Shown piece by piece: positions 34,081-42,648 of a DNA stretch of 64,000 nt. The DNA is from Domibacillus indicus (GTDB taxonomy: Bacteria > Bacillota > Bacilli > Bacillales > Domibacillaceae). The stretch is from assembly GCF_023715895.1 (NCBI RefSeq), contig NZ_JAMBOO010000001.1, forward strand, positions 434,001 to 498,000, written 5' to 3'. Below the pieces are notes generated by a model that did not search any database, had not been told where the DNA came from, and saw nothing but the letters and a program-made list of their open reading frames with translations. Positions within the stretch are counted from its first letter, which is position 1. Each line of letters opens with the position of its first letter. A program made the translations under genes and the position numbers.

Positions 34081-35118
34081 TTATCTGATTTTGACGCTGC
34101 GGCCAATTTTGGCGCTTTCGTAAACAGATTCAATAATACTCGATACGTACATGGATTCCTCTGGATTTGTAAGCGGCGTGCTTTCTCCAAAGCAGCAGGA
34201 AGTAAAATGTTCCGCCTGCAAAATGGCAAACGGCTTTTCTTCTGGAATCCATGCGATATCCGAGTTGATCAGCACGCCATGCTCGGCTTTGTTCAGGCGA
34301 AGCGGAAACACATCAATGCCGCCTTTTGTGCCGGAAATGCTGATCGTTTCTTCATCTTTTGGAATGTTCGCTGCCCATGAGGTTTCAAACATGACCACTG
34401 CCCCGTTTTCAAGCCGGATAAAAGCCGTGGCATGGTCTTCTACTTCAAAGGTGGCCGGGTTAATTGTACCCCATTCGTTTACCATATCTTTTTGCATACT
34501 TAAATGGTTAAAAGTAGCGCCGCTCACTTCAAATGGTTTTGAACTGCCGGTAAGCCACATTGCCAAATCAAGCAAGTGGCAGCCATAGTCGATCAGCGCG
34601 CCGCCTCCTTGAAGTTCGCGATTTGTAAATACCCCCCAGCCCGGTACTTTACGGCGCCGCATGGATTTAATGCGGATCACAAGCGGCTGGCCAATTTCGC
34701 CGCTGTCAATCAGCCGTTTGGCCGCACGTGATTCTTTTAAAAAGCGCCAGTGATAGGCAATAAGCAGTACCTTTTTTGACTTTTCAGCTGCGGCAACCAT
34801 TTCCTCACACTCTTTTGTATTCAATGCCATCGGCTTTTCACACATGACATGAACACCGGCATTTAGTGCCTGTACGGCGGCTGGAGCATGAAATTTATTT
34901 GGAGTAGCGATAATCAGCGCGTCAATTTTCTCAAGCATTTCTTCCAGGCTCTTGCAGACGTGCTCAATCCCAAATTTTTCGGCTGTTTCTCTCGCCCTCT
35001 CCTCGTTTACATCCATTACGGCCGTGATTTCCGCTTCTTTCACATGTTTAAAAGCCGGAATATGCCGCTCTGTTGCAATGCCCCCTGTACCTAAAACGCC
35101 GATTCTCAGTTTTGTCAT
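34081..35118 (-). CDS. Gfo/Idh/MocA-family oxidoreductase (second of pair)
   Basis: A 345-residue NAD(P)-dependent sugar oxidoreductase: Rossmann motif 'RIGVLGTGGIATERHIPAF', 'IATPNKFHAPAAVQALNAGVHVMCEKPMA' with the EKP Lys, and a C-terminal domain with 'GGALIDYGCHLLDLAMWL' carrying the catalytic Asp/His region. It is only moderately similar to the other Gfo/Idh protein directly upstream, so the two probably have different substrates or oxidise and reduce successive intermediates. The ATG at 35116-35118 behind AGAGGTG is preferred over the GTG at 35127. Confidence 0.88.
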   Translation of the reverse strand: MTKLRIGVLGTGGIATERHIPAFKHVKEAEITAVMDVNEERARETAEKFGIEHVCKSLEEMLEKIDALIIATPNKFHAPAAVQALNAGVHVMCEKPMALNTKECEEMVAAAEKSKKVLLIAYHWRFLKESRAAKRLIDSGEIGQPLVIRIKSMRRRKVPGWGVFTNRELQGGGALIDYGCHLLDLAMWLTGSSKPFEVSGATFNHLSMQKDMVNEWGTINPATFEVEDHATAFIRLENGAVVMFETSWAANIPKDEETISISGTKGGIDVFPLRLNKAEHGVLINSDIAWIPEEKPFAILQAEHFTSCCFGESTPLTNPEESMYVSSIIESVYESAKIGRSVKIR

Positions 35119-35135
35119 GTTTGTCACCTCTTTGA

Positions 35136-36161
35136 TTAAATACGGACAGTTCGTTTTGTTTCACTTGATTCCAGTGCAGCTAAGATCACCTGTAATGACT
35201 TTTTGCCTTCATTCCCGCAGACAGGCGGAGTTGTATCCTCCAAAATGCTGTTAATAAATTGCTCTACCACACGAGAATTTGTTTGTTTGCCTTCTTCATT
35301 TGACTGAATTGCACCGAGGCTGTGACGTTCACTGTTGCCGTTTTTATATTGAATAATGAGTGAATAATCCGGGTCATCTTCCAAACGCATGATGCCATTT
35401 TCTGCGTAAAAAACAGTAGAATTGTCTTCGCCGCCGTTGTACGCCCAGCTTGCGGCTAATGTTCCAATCACACCGCTTTCCGATTTTAGGACACAGACAG
35501 CATTATCATCGACTGTGGAATTTTCCTTGGCCGAGCTCTCGACAAATGCTGCCACTTCTACAAATTCTTCTCCGAGCAAATAGCGAAGCAAGTCGGTTTT
35601 ATGAACGCCAAGGTCACCCATTGCCCCGATAAACGCAAGCTCTTTTTTGAAAAACCAGCTGTTTGTTCCGTCCACACTCCAGCCTTCCGGCCCGCCATGG
35701 CCAAATGCCGTACGGAAGCTGTAAATCTTGCCTAAAACACCACTTTCGATAATAGACCGGGCTTTTTGATGGGAAGCAACAAAGCGCTGATTATGGGCAA
35801 TCATTAATTTTTTGCCGCTTTTTTCTGCCGCTTCGATCATCGCCTCTGCTTCTTTCTTTGAAGTGGCCATTGGCTTTTCGCAAAGCACGTGCTTGCCTGC
35901 TTGAAGCGCCGCAATGGTAATAGGTGCGTGCAGTACATTCGGTGTACAAACGCTGATGGCATCCACATCTCCATCTTTAAGTAATTCTTCATAGCTTGTA
36001 TAGGCCTTTGCGTTAAAATGCTCCGCGTATTTTTGGGCCCGTTCTTCCTTTACGTCACAAAATGCTGTTACTTGAACATGCTCGTTTGCAACGTACTCCG
36101 GAATATGACGGTGCTGGGCAATGCTTCCGCACCCAATGACGCCTACTTTAATTTTCCCCAT
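35136..36161 (-). CDS. Gfo/Idh/MocA-family oxidoreductase (first of pair)
   Basis: A 341-residue NAD(P)-dependent oxidoreductase: 'KVGVIGCGSIAQHRHIPEY', 'VCTPNVLHAPITIAALQAGKHVLCEKPMA', and 'GAMGDLGVHKTDLLRYLLG' with the expected catalytic His. The family includes glucose-fructose oxidoreductases, inositol dehydrogenases and the ThuB-type enzymes that make 3-keto disaccharides. AAGGGGAG precedes the ATG at 36159-36161, 5 bp after the ThuA-like gene. Its neighbour in the operon is the ThuA-like gene, the same partnership as rhizobial ThuA-ThuB. Confidence 0.9.
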   Translation of the reverse strand: MGKIKVGVIGCGSIAQHRHIPEYVANEHVQVTAFCDVKEERAQKYAEHFNAKAYTSYEELLKDGDVDAISVCTPNVLHAPITIAALQAGKHVLCEKPMATSKKEAEAMIEAAEKSGKKLMIAHNQRFVASHQKARSIIESGVLGKIYSFRTAFGHGGPEGWSVDGTNSWFFKKELAFIGAMGDLGVHKTDLLRYLLGEEFVEVAAFVESSAKENSTVDDNAVCVLKSESGVIGTLAASWAYNGGEDNSTVFYAENGIMRLEDDPDYSLIIQYKNGNSERHSLGAIQSNEEGKQTNSRVVEQFINSILEDTTPPVCGNEGKKSLQVILAALESSETKRTVRI

Positions 36162-36166
36162 TCTTA

Positions 36167-36886
36167 TTATTCTCCCCTTAACTCTTCAATTGGTTGTGCG
36201 TTACCGTATACAGGCCGTTCCCGTTTCACCGGAGCTGCCCATTTTACTGCGTTTTGAATGACACGTTGGACATTTTCATTGAAGTATGTAGGATGTGTTT
36301 CATGTCCAGGACGGAAATAAAAGATTTTGCCGTTGCCCCGTTTGTAAGTGACACCGCTTCGGAACACTTCGCCGCCTTCGAACCAACTCATGAAAATGAG
36401 CTCATCCGGCGCGGGAATATCAAAATGTTCGCCATACATTTCCTCATGCTCCAGCTCAAAATATTCGCCGATTCCTTCTGCAATTGGATGTGCAGGGTCC
36501 ACGACCCAAAGGCGTTCCTTTTCTCCAGCTTCACGCCACTTCAAATCGCAGGATGTGCCCATCAGTGCTTTGAAAATTTTCGAGAAATGACCCGAATGAA
36601 GCACAATCAGCCCCATGCCATCGAGTACACGCTGCTGTACTTTTTTTACAACTTCATCGCTCACTTCTTCGTGTGCAACATGCCCCCACCAAAGAAGTAC
36701 ATCTGTTTGATTCAATACATCCTCTGTCAACCCGTGCTCTGCTTCATCCAATGTGGCCGTTTGAACGGTCCGTCCTTCTTCTTTTAAAAAATCTGCGATT
36801 ACTTGATGAATGCCTTCTGGATAAATCTCTTTGACCGCCTGCTTGTTTCGTTCATGACGAAATTCATTCCATACTGTAATATTCAT
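36167..36886 (-). CDS. ThuA-like domain protein
   Basis: A 239-residue protein of the ThuA family (glutamine-amidotransferase-like flavodoxin fold): '[10 protein letters not shown]' type start, '[14 protein letters not shown]', '[19 protein letters not shown]', '[21 protein letters not shown]', '[22 protein letters not shown]'. ThuA with ThuB is needed for trehalose, maltitol and related sugar use in rhizobia, through 3-keto intermediates. The ATG at 36884-36886 behind GGAGCG overlaps the LacI gene stop (ATGA), so regulator and enzyme are translationally coupled. Confidence 0.87.
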   Translation of the reverse strand: MNITVWNEFRHERNKQAVKEIYPEGIHQVIADFLKEEGRTVQTATLDEAEHGLTEDVLNQTDVLLWWGHVAHEEVSDEVVKKVQQRVLDGMGLIVLHSGHFSKIFKALMGTSCDLKWREAGEKERLWVVDPAHPIAEGIGEYFELEHEEMYGEHFDIPAPDELIFMSWFEGGEVFRSGVTYKRGNGKIFYFRPGHETHPTYFNENVQRVIQNAVKWAAPVKRERPVYGNAQPIEELRGE

Positions 36887-37917
36887 AGAATCGCTCCATT
36901 CTCTGATATTTTTTTGCATGAATCCCGTACCACAACAGAAGTCGGCACTAAAATATTCCGCTTCATCATGTCCGGTTTTTCCAAAAGATCTACCAATGTT
37001 TTTGCCGCCTCATAGCCGAGCTGAAATGCATGAATATCGACTGTTGTCAGCGGCGGACTCGAAAGCTCGGAAAGCATGGAATCCGTAAAAGTGGTGACGG
37101 CTACATCATCCGGCACCCGCAAGCGCCGCTCGTATAAAGCAGACAGCAAGCTCATAGCCATCAGTTCATCCGTCGTCACAATCGCCGTTGGCCTTGGATC
37201 CATCTTCATCATCTCATCAATGGTTTCCTTAGCGCTTTCTTTTGAAATTTCTTTTCTAAAAAGAACTTCTGATTGAATATTCGCAAGTTTTAATGCCTGT
37301 TTATATCCTTCTTCACGATCTTTATGCACTTCAAACCTCGGATCGCCCCCGACATACGCAATATGTGTATGTCCGGCACGAATCAAATGGTCTGTTATAT
37401 CACGTGCTGCTTTGACGTTATCGTTATCTACATACATGACCTTGTCAGTATGCTCTGACGGTTTACCGATCATAACAAACGGAAAGTTTTGCTCTAAAAG
37501 CAACTGCAGCACCGGGTCATGATCCTGTGAATAAAGCATAATCATGCCGTCGACGCTTTTGCCTTGAACCATGTTTACAACTTCCCGATAAATGTCTTCA
37601 TCAGATTCACCACACGTCAATAGGATGCTGTATTCCTTTTGGTGCAGCAGGTCACTCATTCCTTGAAGCGCTGCCGGAAAAAACGGATCGGACAGTGAAT
37701 GCTTCGTAGACGTTTTACGAATAATCCCAATTGTTTGGGAGGACTGCGTGACGAGCTTACGTGCAAGCAGGTTCGGATGGTAGCCGAGCTCCTGCATCAC
37801 TTTTCTTACTTTTTCTTTTGTTTCCTGCGTAATTTTTGGATGGTCCGCGATAACACGGGAGACGGTCGAAGGCGCAACCTGTGCCCTCTTTGCTACATCT
37901 TTAATTGTGACAGCCAT
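36883..37917 (-). CDS. LacI-family repressor of the ThuA/Gfo-Idh operon
   Basis: A 344-residue LacI/GalR regulator: HTH '[26 protein letters not shown]', hinge '[21 protein letters not shown]', and a periplasmic-binding-like effector domain ('[14 protein letters not shown]', '[26 protein letters not shown]', '[14 protein letters not shown]'). The first gene of the unit ending with the TIM-barrel gene. It probably also controls the ABC importer genes upstream. The region before it (37967-37988) contains AGAAACGATATACTTTCT on the minus strand, a possible autoregulatory site. GGGAGGAACCGGTC precedes the ATG at 37915-37917. Confidence 0.9.
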   Translation of the reverse strand: MAVTIKDVAKRAQVAPSTVSRVIADHPKITQETKEKVRKVMQELGYHPNLLARKLVTQSSQTIGIIRKTSTKHSLSDPFFPAALQGMSDLLHQKEYSILLTCGESDEDIYREVVNMVQGKSVDGMIMLYSQDHDPVLQLLLEQNFPFVMIGKPSEHTDKVMYVDNDNVKAARDITDHLIRAGHTHIAYVGGDPRFEVHKDREEGYKQALKLANIQSEVLFRKEISKESAKETIDEMMKMDPRPTAIVTTDELMAMSLLSALYERRLRVPDDVAVTTFTDSMLSELSSPPLTTVDIHAFQLGYEAAKTLVDLLEKPDMMKRNILVPTSVVVRDSCKKISENGAIL

Positions 37918-38096
37918 GACCGGTTCCTCCCTTTTCTAGTTTATAGTACCATTTTTCAAAAAAAATAAGAAAGTATATCGTTTCTCATAATGCCCTGCTG
38001 CAGCCCCCGCAGCGTTTTACTTTCCCAGCCGCCTGGGGGCTTCCTGTATTTCTTTGTCTCGGTTGGAGCACTTTTATACACAAGGTGCTGCTTTTT

Positions 38097-38915
38097 TTAT
38101 TTTACAGCGCCGTCAGAAACTCCTTTGATAATTTGTTTTTGTGCAAAGAAATACGCAATGATAACAGGAATAATCGAAATCGTTAAACCAGCAAGCGCTA
38201 AATGCCACTGCTTCGTATACTGGCCGAAGAAGTTGAACAGCTTTAACGGAATCGTGTCGGTGCCGTCGCCGCTAATCACCAGTGATGGAAGAAGGAAATC
38301 GTTCCAAATCCAAATCACGTTCAAAATCCCAACTGTAATAGAGATCGGTTTTAGGAGCGGGAAGATAATGTACCAAAATACTTGAAGCCGGTTGCAACCA
38401 TCAATCGTTGCCGCCTCATCAAGTGATTTGGAAATGCCTTTAAGAGCTCCGTGATAAAGAAAGATCGACAAGCTGCATCCGAAGCCAAGGTACATAAAAA
38501 TCAGCCCGTAAAAGTTCAGCGCATTGGCTTTTCCGAAAATCGTAACGAGCGGAATCATAACGGATTGGAAGGGAATCAGCATGGCCGCTACAAACACAAA
38601 GAAAATGATACTGCTCAGCCGGCTTCCATTGCGGGATAATGCATAAGCAGCCATAGCGGAGAAAAAGAGAATAATCGCTACGCTCAAAAGGGTTACAAGC
38701 ATTGAATTCACAAATGTCTGCAAAAATGTTAATTCTTCAAAAGCCTGCGTAAAGTTATCAAAAGTAAACTCTTCCGGCAATTTTAGCGTATTGGTAAAAA
38801 TCTCGCGTTTTGTTTTAAAAGCATTGGCAATCATTAAGTAGAAAGGAGAGATCCAAAGAAGAGCCAATAAAACACCAATAATTTCAAGCGTCCAGCGTTT
38901 TCCTGACTTTTTCAT
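38097..38915 (-). CDS. Sugar ABC transporter permease (MalG type)
   Basis: A 272-residue permease with six predicted transmembrane helices. The EAA loop 'LKGISKSLDEAATIDGCNRLQVFWYIIFPLLKP' that contacts the ATPase is present. It overlaps the upstream permease by one base (TAATG). The importer has no dedicated ATPase, pointing to MsmX at 30.6-31.7 kb. Substrate unknown; the family imports oligosaccharides, sugar alcohols and glycerophosphodiesters. Confidence 0.92.
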   Translation of the reverse strand: MKKSGKRWTLEIIGVLLALLWISPFYLMIANAFKTKREIFTNTLKLPEEFTFDNFTQAFEELTFLQTFVNSMLVTLLSVAIILFFSAMAAYALSRNGSRLSSIIFFVFVAAMLIPFQSVMIPLVTIFGKANALNFYGLIFMYLGFGCSLSIFLYHGALKGISKSLDEAATIDGCNRLQVFWYIIFPLLKPISITVGILNVIWIWNDFLLPSLVISGDGTDTIPLKLFNFFGQYTKQWHLALAGLTISIIPVIIAYFFAQKQIIKGVSDGAVK

Positions 38916-39775
38916 TACATCTCCACCTCCTTTTTCTTGTTAATGTATACTTGTGTTAATGAAATGATCGCCACAATGATAAAGAAGATAACGGCTTTCG
39001 CCTGTGCTTCTGCCATTTGGTTTAATTGGAAGGCCGTTTGAACAATATCCATGGCAACCATTTTCGTCGAGTCAAATGGTCCGCCGTTTGTGAGCGATAA
39101 GTTCTGATCATAAATTTTAAAAGCATTGGACAGCGTTAAAAACAAGCTGACCGTAAAGGCAGGCATGACAAGAGGGAACGTAATATTCCGGAAGCGTTGC
39201 CATGCATTTGCGCCGTCGATCTCTGCTGCTTCAAGCAAATCTTTCGGCACGTTTTCCAAGTACGCAATGTAAATAATCATGATATAGCCGGCCATCTGCC
39301 AGCTCATCAAAATAACCATTCCCCAGAAACCTGTCTGGGAGTCGGAAAGCCAGCCCTGCAGCCATTCAATGCCGGTTGCCCGTCCAATAGCATCAAACAC
39401 TTTTGTGAAAATAAACTGCCAGATAAAGCCGAGAATCAACCCGCCGATTAAGTTTGGCATAAAAAAGATAGTGCGAAGAACGTTTTTAGATTTAATGTAG
39501 GATGTAACAAGCATGGCGAGGCCAAGCCCCATAATGTTGATAACGATAACGGAAGCAACGGAGAATTTAAACGTAAACCACAACGATCTTAAAAAGCCCT
39601 CGTCGCTGAACAGCTCAATATAATTTTTCACACCGATAAATTCAGCTGCATTTACCCCATCCCAGTCTGTGAAAGAGTAAATAATCCCGTAAATAAGCGG
39701 AAGCAGGACGACGATGCCAAGCGCAAATAAAACCGGCGCTAAAAAAAGCCAAAACATAAAGTCTTTGTTTCTCAT
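38915..39775 (-). CDS. Sugar ABC transporter permease (MalF/UgpA type)
   Basis: A 286-residue permease with six transmembrane helices, opening 'DFMFWLFLAPVLFALGIVVLLPLIYGIIYSFTDW' in the family style. The EAA loop is 'LENVPKDLLEAAEIDGANAWQRFRNITFPLVMP'. It forms a heterodimer with the MalG-type protein whose gene overlaps it. An intercistronic hairpin separates it from the binding-protein gene. Confidence 0.92.
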   Translation of the reverse strand: MRNKDFMFWLFLAPVLFALGIVVLLPLIYGIIYSFTDWDGVNAAEFIGVKNYIELFSDEGFLRSLWFTFKFSVASVIVINIMGLGLAMLVTSYIKSKNVLRTIFFMPNLIGGLILGFIWQFIFTKVFDAIGRATGIEWLQGWLSDSQTGFWGMVILMSWQMAGYIMIIYIAYLENVPKDLLEAAEIDGANAWQRFRNITFPLVMPAFTVSLFLTLSNAFKIYDQNLSLTNGGPFDSTKMVAMDIVQTAFQLNQMAEAQAKAVIFFIIVAIISLTQVYINKKKEVEM

Positions 39776-39812
39776 GCTGCCTAAACCTCATTTCCGTTGA
39801 ATTTTGGGAAAG

Positions 39813-39850
39813 AAAAAGATAACAGCTGAAACGTGCCTGTTATCTTTTTT
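39813..39850 (-). terminator. Intercistronic hairpin between binding protein and permeases
   Basis: AAAAAGATAACAG / CTGTTATCTTTTT (39813-39825 and 39837-39849) with an 11-nt loop. Its position after the binding-protein stop suggests partial termination or mRNA protection, giving more binding protein than permease. Confidence 0.7.
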
Positions 39851-39862
39851 CTTTTCATGGAA

Positions 39863-41155
39863 TTACTGACGCGCTTTTTTCCAATCATTTTTCGCGGCTT
39901 GAATCGCTTCTTCCCAAGACGCTTCACCTGCAAGATACTTTTGAAGATGCGCTCCTAAAATATCACTCCATCCGACTGGATAGCCAAGGAATACCCATCC
40001 TTGCGTGTTTCCTTCTTCGGCATATTGATAGATCGTTTTAGAAAGCGGGTCGGCAATTTTATCTGCATCGTAGCCTTCATAAGCCGGGATAAATTTAAAT
40101 TGTGTTAAAACCGCTTCTTTTCCTTCATCAGATGTATACAGCCAATCTAAAAATTCTTTTGCTGCTTTTTGAGCTTCTTCATCTGCGTTTTTGTTTACAG
40201 CCCAGTATTGTGGAACACCAACCGGCATTTTCATTTCGCCGTCAACCGGGATTGGGAAGATGCCGACATTTTCAGCAAGCTCTGGATCCATCTGTTCGAT
40301 TGTCGGGTATACCCAGTTTCCTTGCTTAATCATGGCTACGCGGCCTGTTGAAAACAATTCTTCTACCTGCTGTGAATAATCAAGACTTAAAACCGGCTGT
40401 ACGGAATATTTGTTTTGAAGGTCAATATACTCCTTGTACTGTTCTGCTTTTGTAAATGGAAGTTCTTTCGCCTGGAATGCTTCCATTACGCTGCCATTAA
40501 AATCGTCTGCGATAAAAGAGTTTGAGCCGTGGTTTCCTTCTGTCCATTTTTCTTTTCCGGCAAAAGCAAACACAGCGTCAATGCCAAGCTCGTCCTTTTT
40601 GCTGTCCAGTGTTTGAACCGCTTTCGTTAAGTCTTCCATCGATTTAATCGAATCTGCATCCACTCCGGCTTTTTCAAAAATCTCTTTGTTATAAACAAAT
40701 CCGTATCCTTCCTGGTTGTATGGAAGGCCCAGCACTTTCCCGTCTTCTGTCACACTTTCGAGCGTGCCTTCCAGCGCTGATTCAGCCGCTTTCGTATCAC
40801 TTACATCTATCAATCTATCACGGTACTGCTGCACATCAACGGCTCCGTTAATATTAAAAATAGCCGGCTCGTCTCCTGAGGCAAATTTGGATTTCAGCGC
40901 CGAAGCGTAATCGTTCCCGCCCCCTACTGTTTGAACATTTATATCAACTTCCGGATGTTCTTCTTCATATTGCTTCGCGAGTTCCTCAAACTGGTTTTTA
41001 AACTCCACTTTAAACTGGAAAATATCTACGACCGTTTGATCGCCGCCCCCTCCGCCTGAACTGCCAGATGATTCTTCTTTTTTCTCAGCTGTTGAGCAGC
41101 CAGCAAGACCTAGAAACAATGCCGATGAAAGTACGAATGCTTTTTTTGTTAACAC
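39863..41155 (-). CDS. Sugar ABC transporter substrate-binding lipoprotein
   Basis: A 430-residue extracellular solute-binding protein (family 1). The lipobox 'LGLAGC' gives lipid anchoring at Cys20, followed by a Ser/Gly-rich linker. The mature domain ('VEFKNQFEELAKQYEEEHPEVDINVQTVGGG', 'LPYNQEGYGFVYNKEIFEKAG', 'GRVAMIKQGNWVYPTIEQM') is typical of multi-sugar binding proteins. The start is GTG at 41153-41155 behind AAAGGGG. First gene of the importer operon; its promoter contains two cre-like sites and further LacI-type sites. Confidence 0.92.
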   Translation of the reverse strand: MLTKKAFVLSSALFLGLAGCSTAEKKEESSGSSGGGGGDQTVVDIFQFKVEFKNQFEELAKQYEEEHPEVDINVQTVGGGNDYASALKSKFASGDEPAIFNINGAVDVQQYRDRLIDVSDTKAAESALEGTLESVTEDGKVLGLPYNQEGYGFVYNKEIFEKAGVDADSIKSMEDLTKAVQTLDSKKDELGIDAVFAFAGKEKWTEGNHGSNSFIADDFNGSVMEAFQAKELPFTKAEQYKEYIDLQNKYSVQPVLSLDYSQQVEELFSTGRVAMIKQGNWVYPTIEQMDPELAENVGIFPIPVDGEMKMPVGVPQYWAVNKNADEEAQKAAKEFLDWLYTSDEGKEAVLTQFKFIPAYEGYDADKIADPLSKTIYQYAEEGNTQGWVFLGYPVGWSDILGAHLQKYLAGEASWEEAIQAAKNDWKKARQ

Positions 41156-41195
41156 GTCATCTACCCCTTTGCAGTCTTTTTATTCGGCCGAAAAC

Positions 41196-41253
41196 GGTAA
41201 ACGCTTTCAACTTCTGAAACCACTATACCACCGTCACTATGAAAGCGTCAACA
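41196..41253 (-). promoter_or_regulatory. Importer promoter with two cre-like operators
   Basis: On the minus strand TTGACG (41246-41251), 18 bp, then TATAGT (41222-41227). TGAAAGCGTCAACA (41240-41253) overlaps the -35. TGAAAGCGTTTACC (41196-41209 on the minus strand), a near-perfect cre, lies just downstream of the start point. Tight catabolite repression or a LacI-type switch is expected. Confidence 0.65.
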
Positions 41254-41261
41254 TTTTTCGA

Positions 41262-41366
41262 GAAATCGTTTGCATATTTTTTGTAAAGCCTTTCAATGTT
41301 AATTTAATAGGTTTTCAATTCTTGTATATACAAAGAAAATCTGAAATACTTGATGCAAACGATTGC
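41262..41366. promoter_or_regulatory. Pair of ATGCAAACGATT LacI-type sites in opposite orientation
   Basis: ATGCAAACGATTTC on the minus strand at 41262-41275 and ATGCAAACGATTGC on the plus strand at 41353-41366, 91 bp apart, upstream of the importer promoter. They could be operators for the local LacI repressor and allow looping. The remaining sequence here shows no gene. Confidence 0.45.
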
Positions 41367-41396
41367 TCTTCTTTTCACAATAAAGTGAAATAAAAA

Positions 41397-41415
41397 AACA
41401 GCCTTGACGGCTGTT
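41397..41415 (-). terminator. Terminator after the PHI gene
   Basis: AACAGCC / GGCTGTT with a 5-nt loop, overlapping the stop codon, followed on the minus strand by T7. Confidence 0.8.
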
Positions 41416-41965
41416 ATTCTACATTGCTATGAAGCTTAAAGATTTGTTCATGTGTCCGATTTTGTTTTTCTGCATAGTCCAGGCAAAGTACATCAAACAG
41501 TACATGGGTGCTTTGATCAAAAAGTGAGCCGAGCGGCTGAATGCTTTTTCTTTCTCCTTCGTTCCGATACTTCGTAGCGGCCGGTACGTGAAGAATGGAA
41601 GAAGCATGGGAGGCAAGCGGAGACGCTGGATCCGTTGTGACGGCTATTGTTACACATCCTAATTCAGCCGCCCTTTCTGCTGTCCAGCATACACTTTTTG
41701 TTTTTCCAGATCCCGACACAAGCACGATGACATCCCCTTTTTGAATAGATGGCGTTGTGGTTTCGCCAATGACAAATGACTGGGCACCAAGATGCATTAA
41801 CCGCATCGCAAACGACTTTGCCATAAATCCAGACCGCCCTTCGCCGAATACAAAGATTCGTTCAGCTGATGTTAAATAGTCCGCCGTCCTTTCCAATTGT
41901 TCCTCTTGAACGTGACTGGTTACATCTTCAATTTCCGCCAGAACGGCTTTTATTTTTTCCTTCAT
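41414..41965 (-). CDS. hxlB: 6-phospho-3-hexuloisomerase-like SIS protein (HxlB)
   Basis: A 183-residue single SIS-domain isomerase. 'RIFVFGEGRSGFMAKSFAMRLMHLG', 'PSIQKGDVIVLVSGSGKTKSV' and the C-terminal 'IQPLGSLFDQSTHVLFDVLCLDY' match the HxlB/PHI family, which converts D-arabino-3-hexulose-6-phosphate to fructose-6-phosphate. Length fits (B. subtilis HxlB ~185). Its start overlaps the HPS-like gene stop by 4 bp (ATGA), so the pair is co-translated. Operator and neighbourhood connect it to the KDG-kinase operon rather than to a classical formaldehyde-responsive operon with an HxlR regulator. Confidence 0.87.
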   Translation of the reverse strand: MKEKIKAVLAEIEDVTSHVQEEQLERTADYLTSAERIFVFGEGRSGFMAKSFAMRLMHLGAQSFVIGETTTPSIQKGDVIVLVSGSGKTKSVCWTAERAAELGCVTIAVTTDPASPLASHASSILHVPAATKYRNEGERKSIQPLGSLFDQSTHVLFDVLCLDYAEKQNRTHEQIFKLHSNVE

Positions 41966-42582
41966 TTTGATTCCTCCATATTTAACTGTTGTTTGAATGC
42001 AGCTGCCGCCCGGGCAGGATCCTCTGCTTTTGTAATGGCGGAGCCGATAATAAAAACAAGTGGGTTCATTTTTTTGTACGCTGGCAGGCTTTCTAATGTA
42101 ATTCCGCCCGCTACCGCTCTTTTTAAGCCAGCCTGCAGGCCTGTTTCACGGTTTTGTTTCGTGCCAAGCTCCTGCTCGTCTTTGCTTGTATGCAGACAAA
42201 GAATCGCATTATACCGGCTTAACATTTCCTGCTGGGCAGGTGTTGTATGAAGCAGATCGATCATCATTTGCTTACCTCTTTTTTCCGCTTCTGCTATACA
42301 GGCTTCAATCGTCACAAGCGGTGAGGTTCCCATTACCGTCGCGATATCTGCTCCCGCTTCAAAACAAAGCCGGCATTCGTACTGCGCATTGTCATTCGTT
42401 TTCATATCGGCAACAATCACTTTATTCGGAAACGCTTTTTTCATCGCCCGGACACTGTCCATACCAAACTCCTTAATAAGAGAGGTGCCGACTTCCAGCC
42501 AGTCGACATACTCTTCTGCCGCTGCTGCCATTCCAATGGCTTCTTCAATGGCCATACGGTCTAATGCCAGTTGTATGTTCAC
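41962..42582 (-). CDS. hxlA: 3-hexulose-6-phosphate synthase-like OMPDC-superfamily protein
   Basis: A 206-residue (beta/alpha)8 protein of the orotidine-phosphate-decarboxylase superfamily. 'MNIQLALDRM' gives the strand-1 Asp, 'WLEVGTSLIKEFG' the strand-2 Glu, 'VIVADMKTNDNA' the D-x-K-x-x-D active site, and 'VAGGITLESLP' with 'FIIGSAITKAEDP' the phosphate site. The closest families are HPS (HxlA: ribulose-5-phosphate + formaldehyde to hexulose-6-phosphate) and 3-keto-L-gulonate-6-phosphate decarboxylase. The adjacent PHI gene favours HPS. It differs from B. subtilis HxlA in the 'TNDNA' segment (usually IMDAG), so specificity is uncertain. GTG start at 42580-42582 behind GGAGG. Confidence 0.8.
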   Translation of the reverse strand: MNIQLALDRMAIEEAIGMAAAAEEYVDWLEVGTSLIKEFGMDSVRAMKKAFPNKVIVADMKTNDNAQYECRLCFEAGADIATVMGTSPLVTIEACIAEAEKRGKQMMIDLLHTTPAQQEMLSRYNAILCLHTSKDEQELGTKQNRETGLQAGLKRAVAGGITLESLPAYKKMNPLVFIIGSAITKAEDPARAAAAFKQQLNMEESK

Positions 42583-42597
42583 CGTAATCCTCCTAAC

Positions 42598-42609
42598 TAA
42601 ACCGGTTTA
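42598..42609. promoter_or_regulatory. LacI-type operator before the HPS-PHI pair
   Basis: TAAACCGGTTTA is a perfect 12-bp palindrome. It lies 16 bp upstream of the GTG start and just before the ribosome binding site. It matches the two operators at 46700-46724 in the KDG-kinase operon promoter. Confidence 0.75.
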
Positions 42610-42617
42610 TTAATCAA

Positions 42618-42648
42618 AGAAAAAGAAAGAGCTTTTGTAAAAAGCTCT
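42618..42648 (-). terminator. Terminator after the KdgR-like gene
   Basis: AGAGCTTTT / AAAAGCTCT (42628-42636 and 42640-42648) overlaps the LacI stop codon and is followed on the minus strand by TTTCTTTTTC. Confidence 0.7.

Noticed and set aside
34151-34588. 145-codon plus-strand frame opposite a Gfo/Idh gene
   Set aside because: Antisense shadow of a conserved enzyme; no supporting signals.
37918-38096. Possible attenuator between the MalG-type gene and the LacI gene (AGCCCCC / GGGGGCT)
   Set aside because: The loop is ~26 nt and no T run follows, so neither terminator nor riboswitch could be supported.
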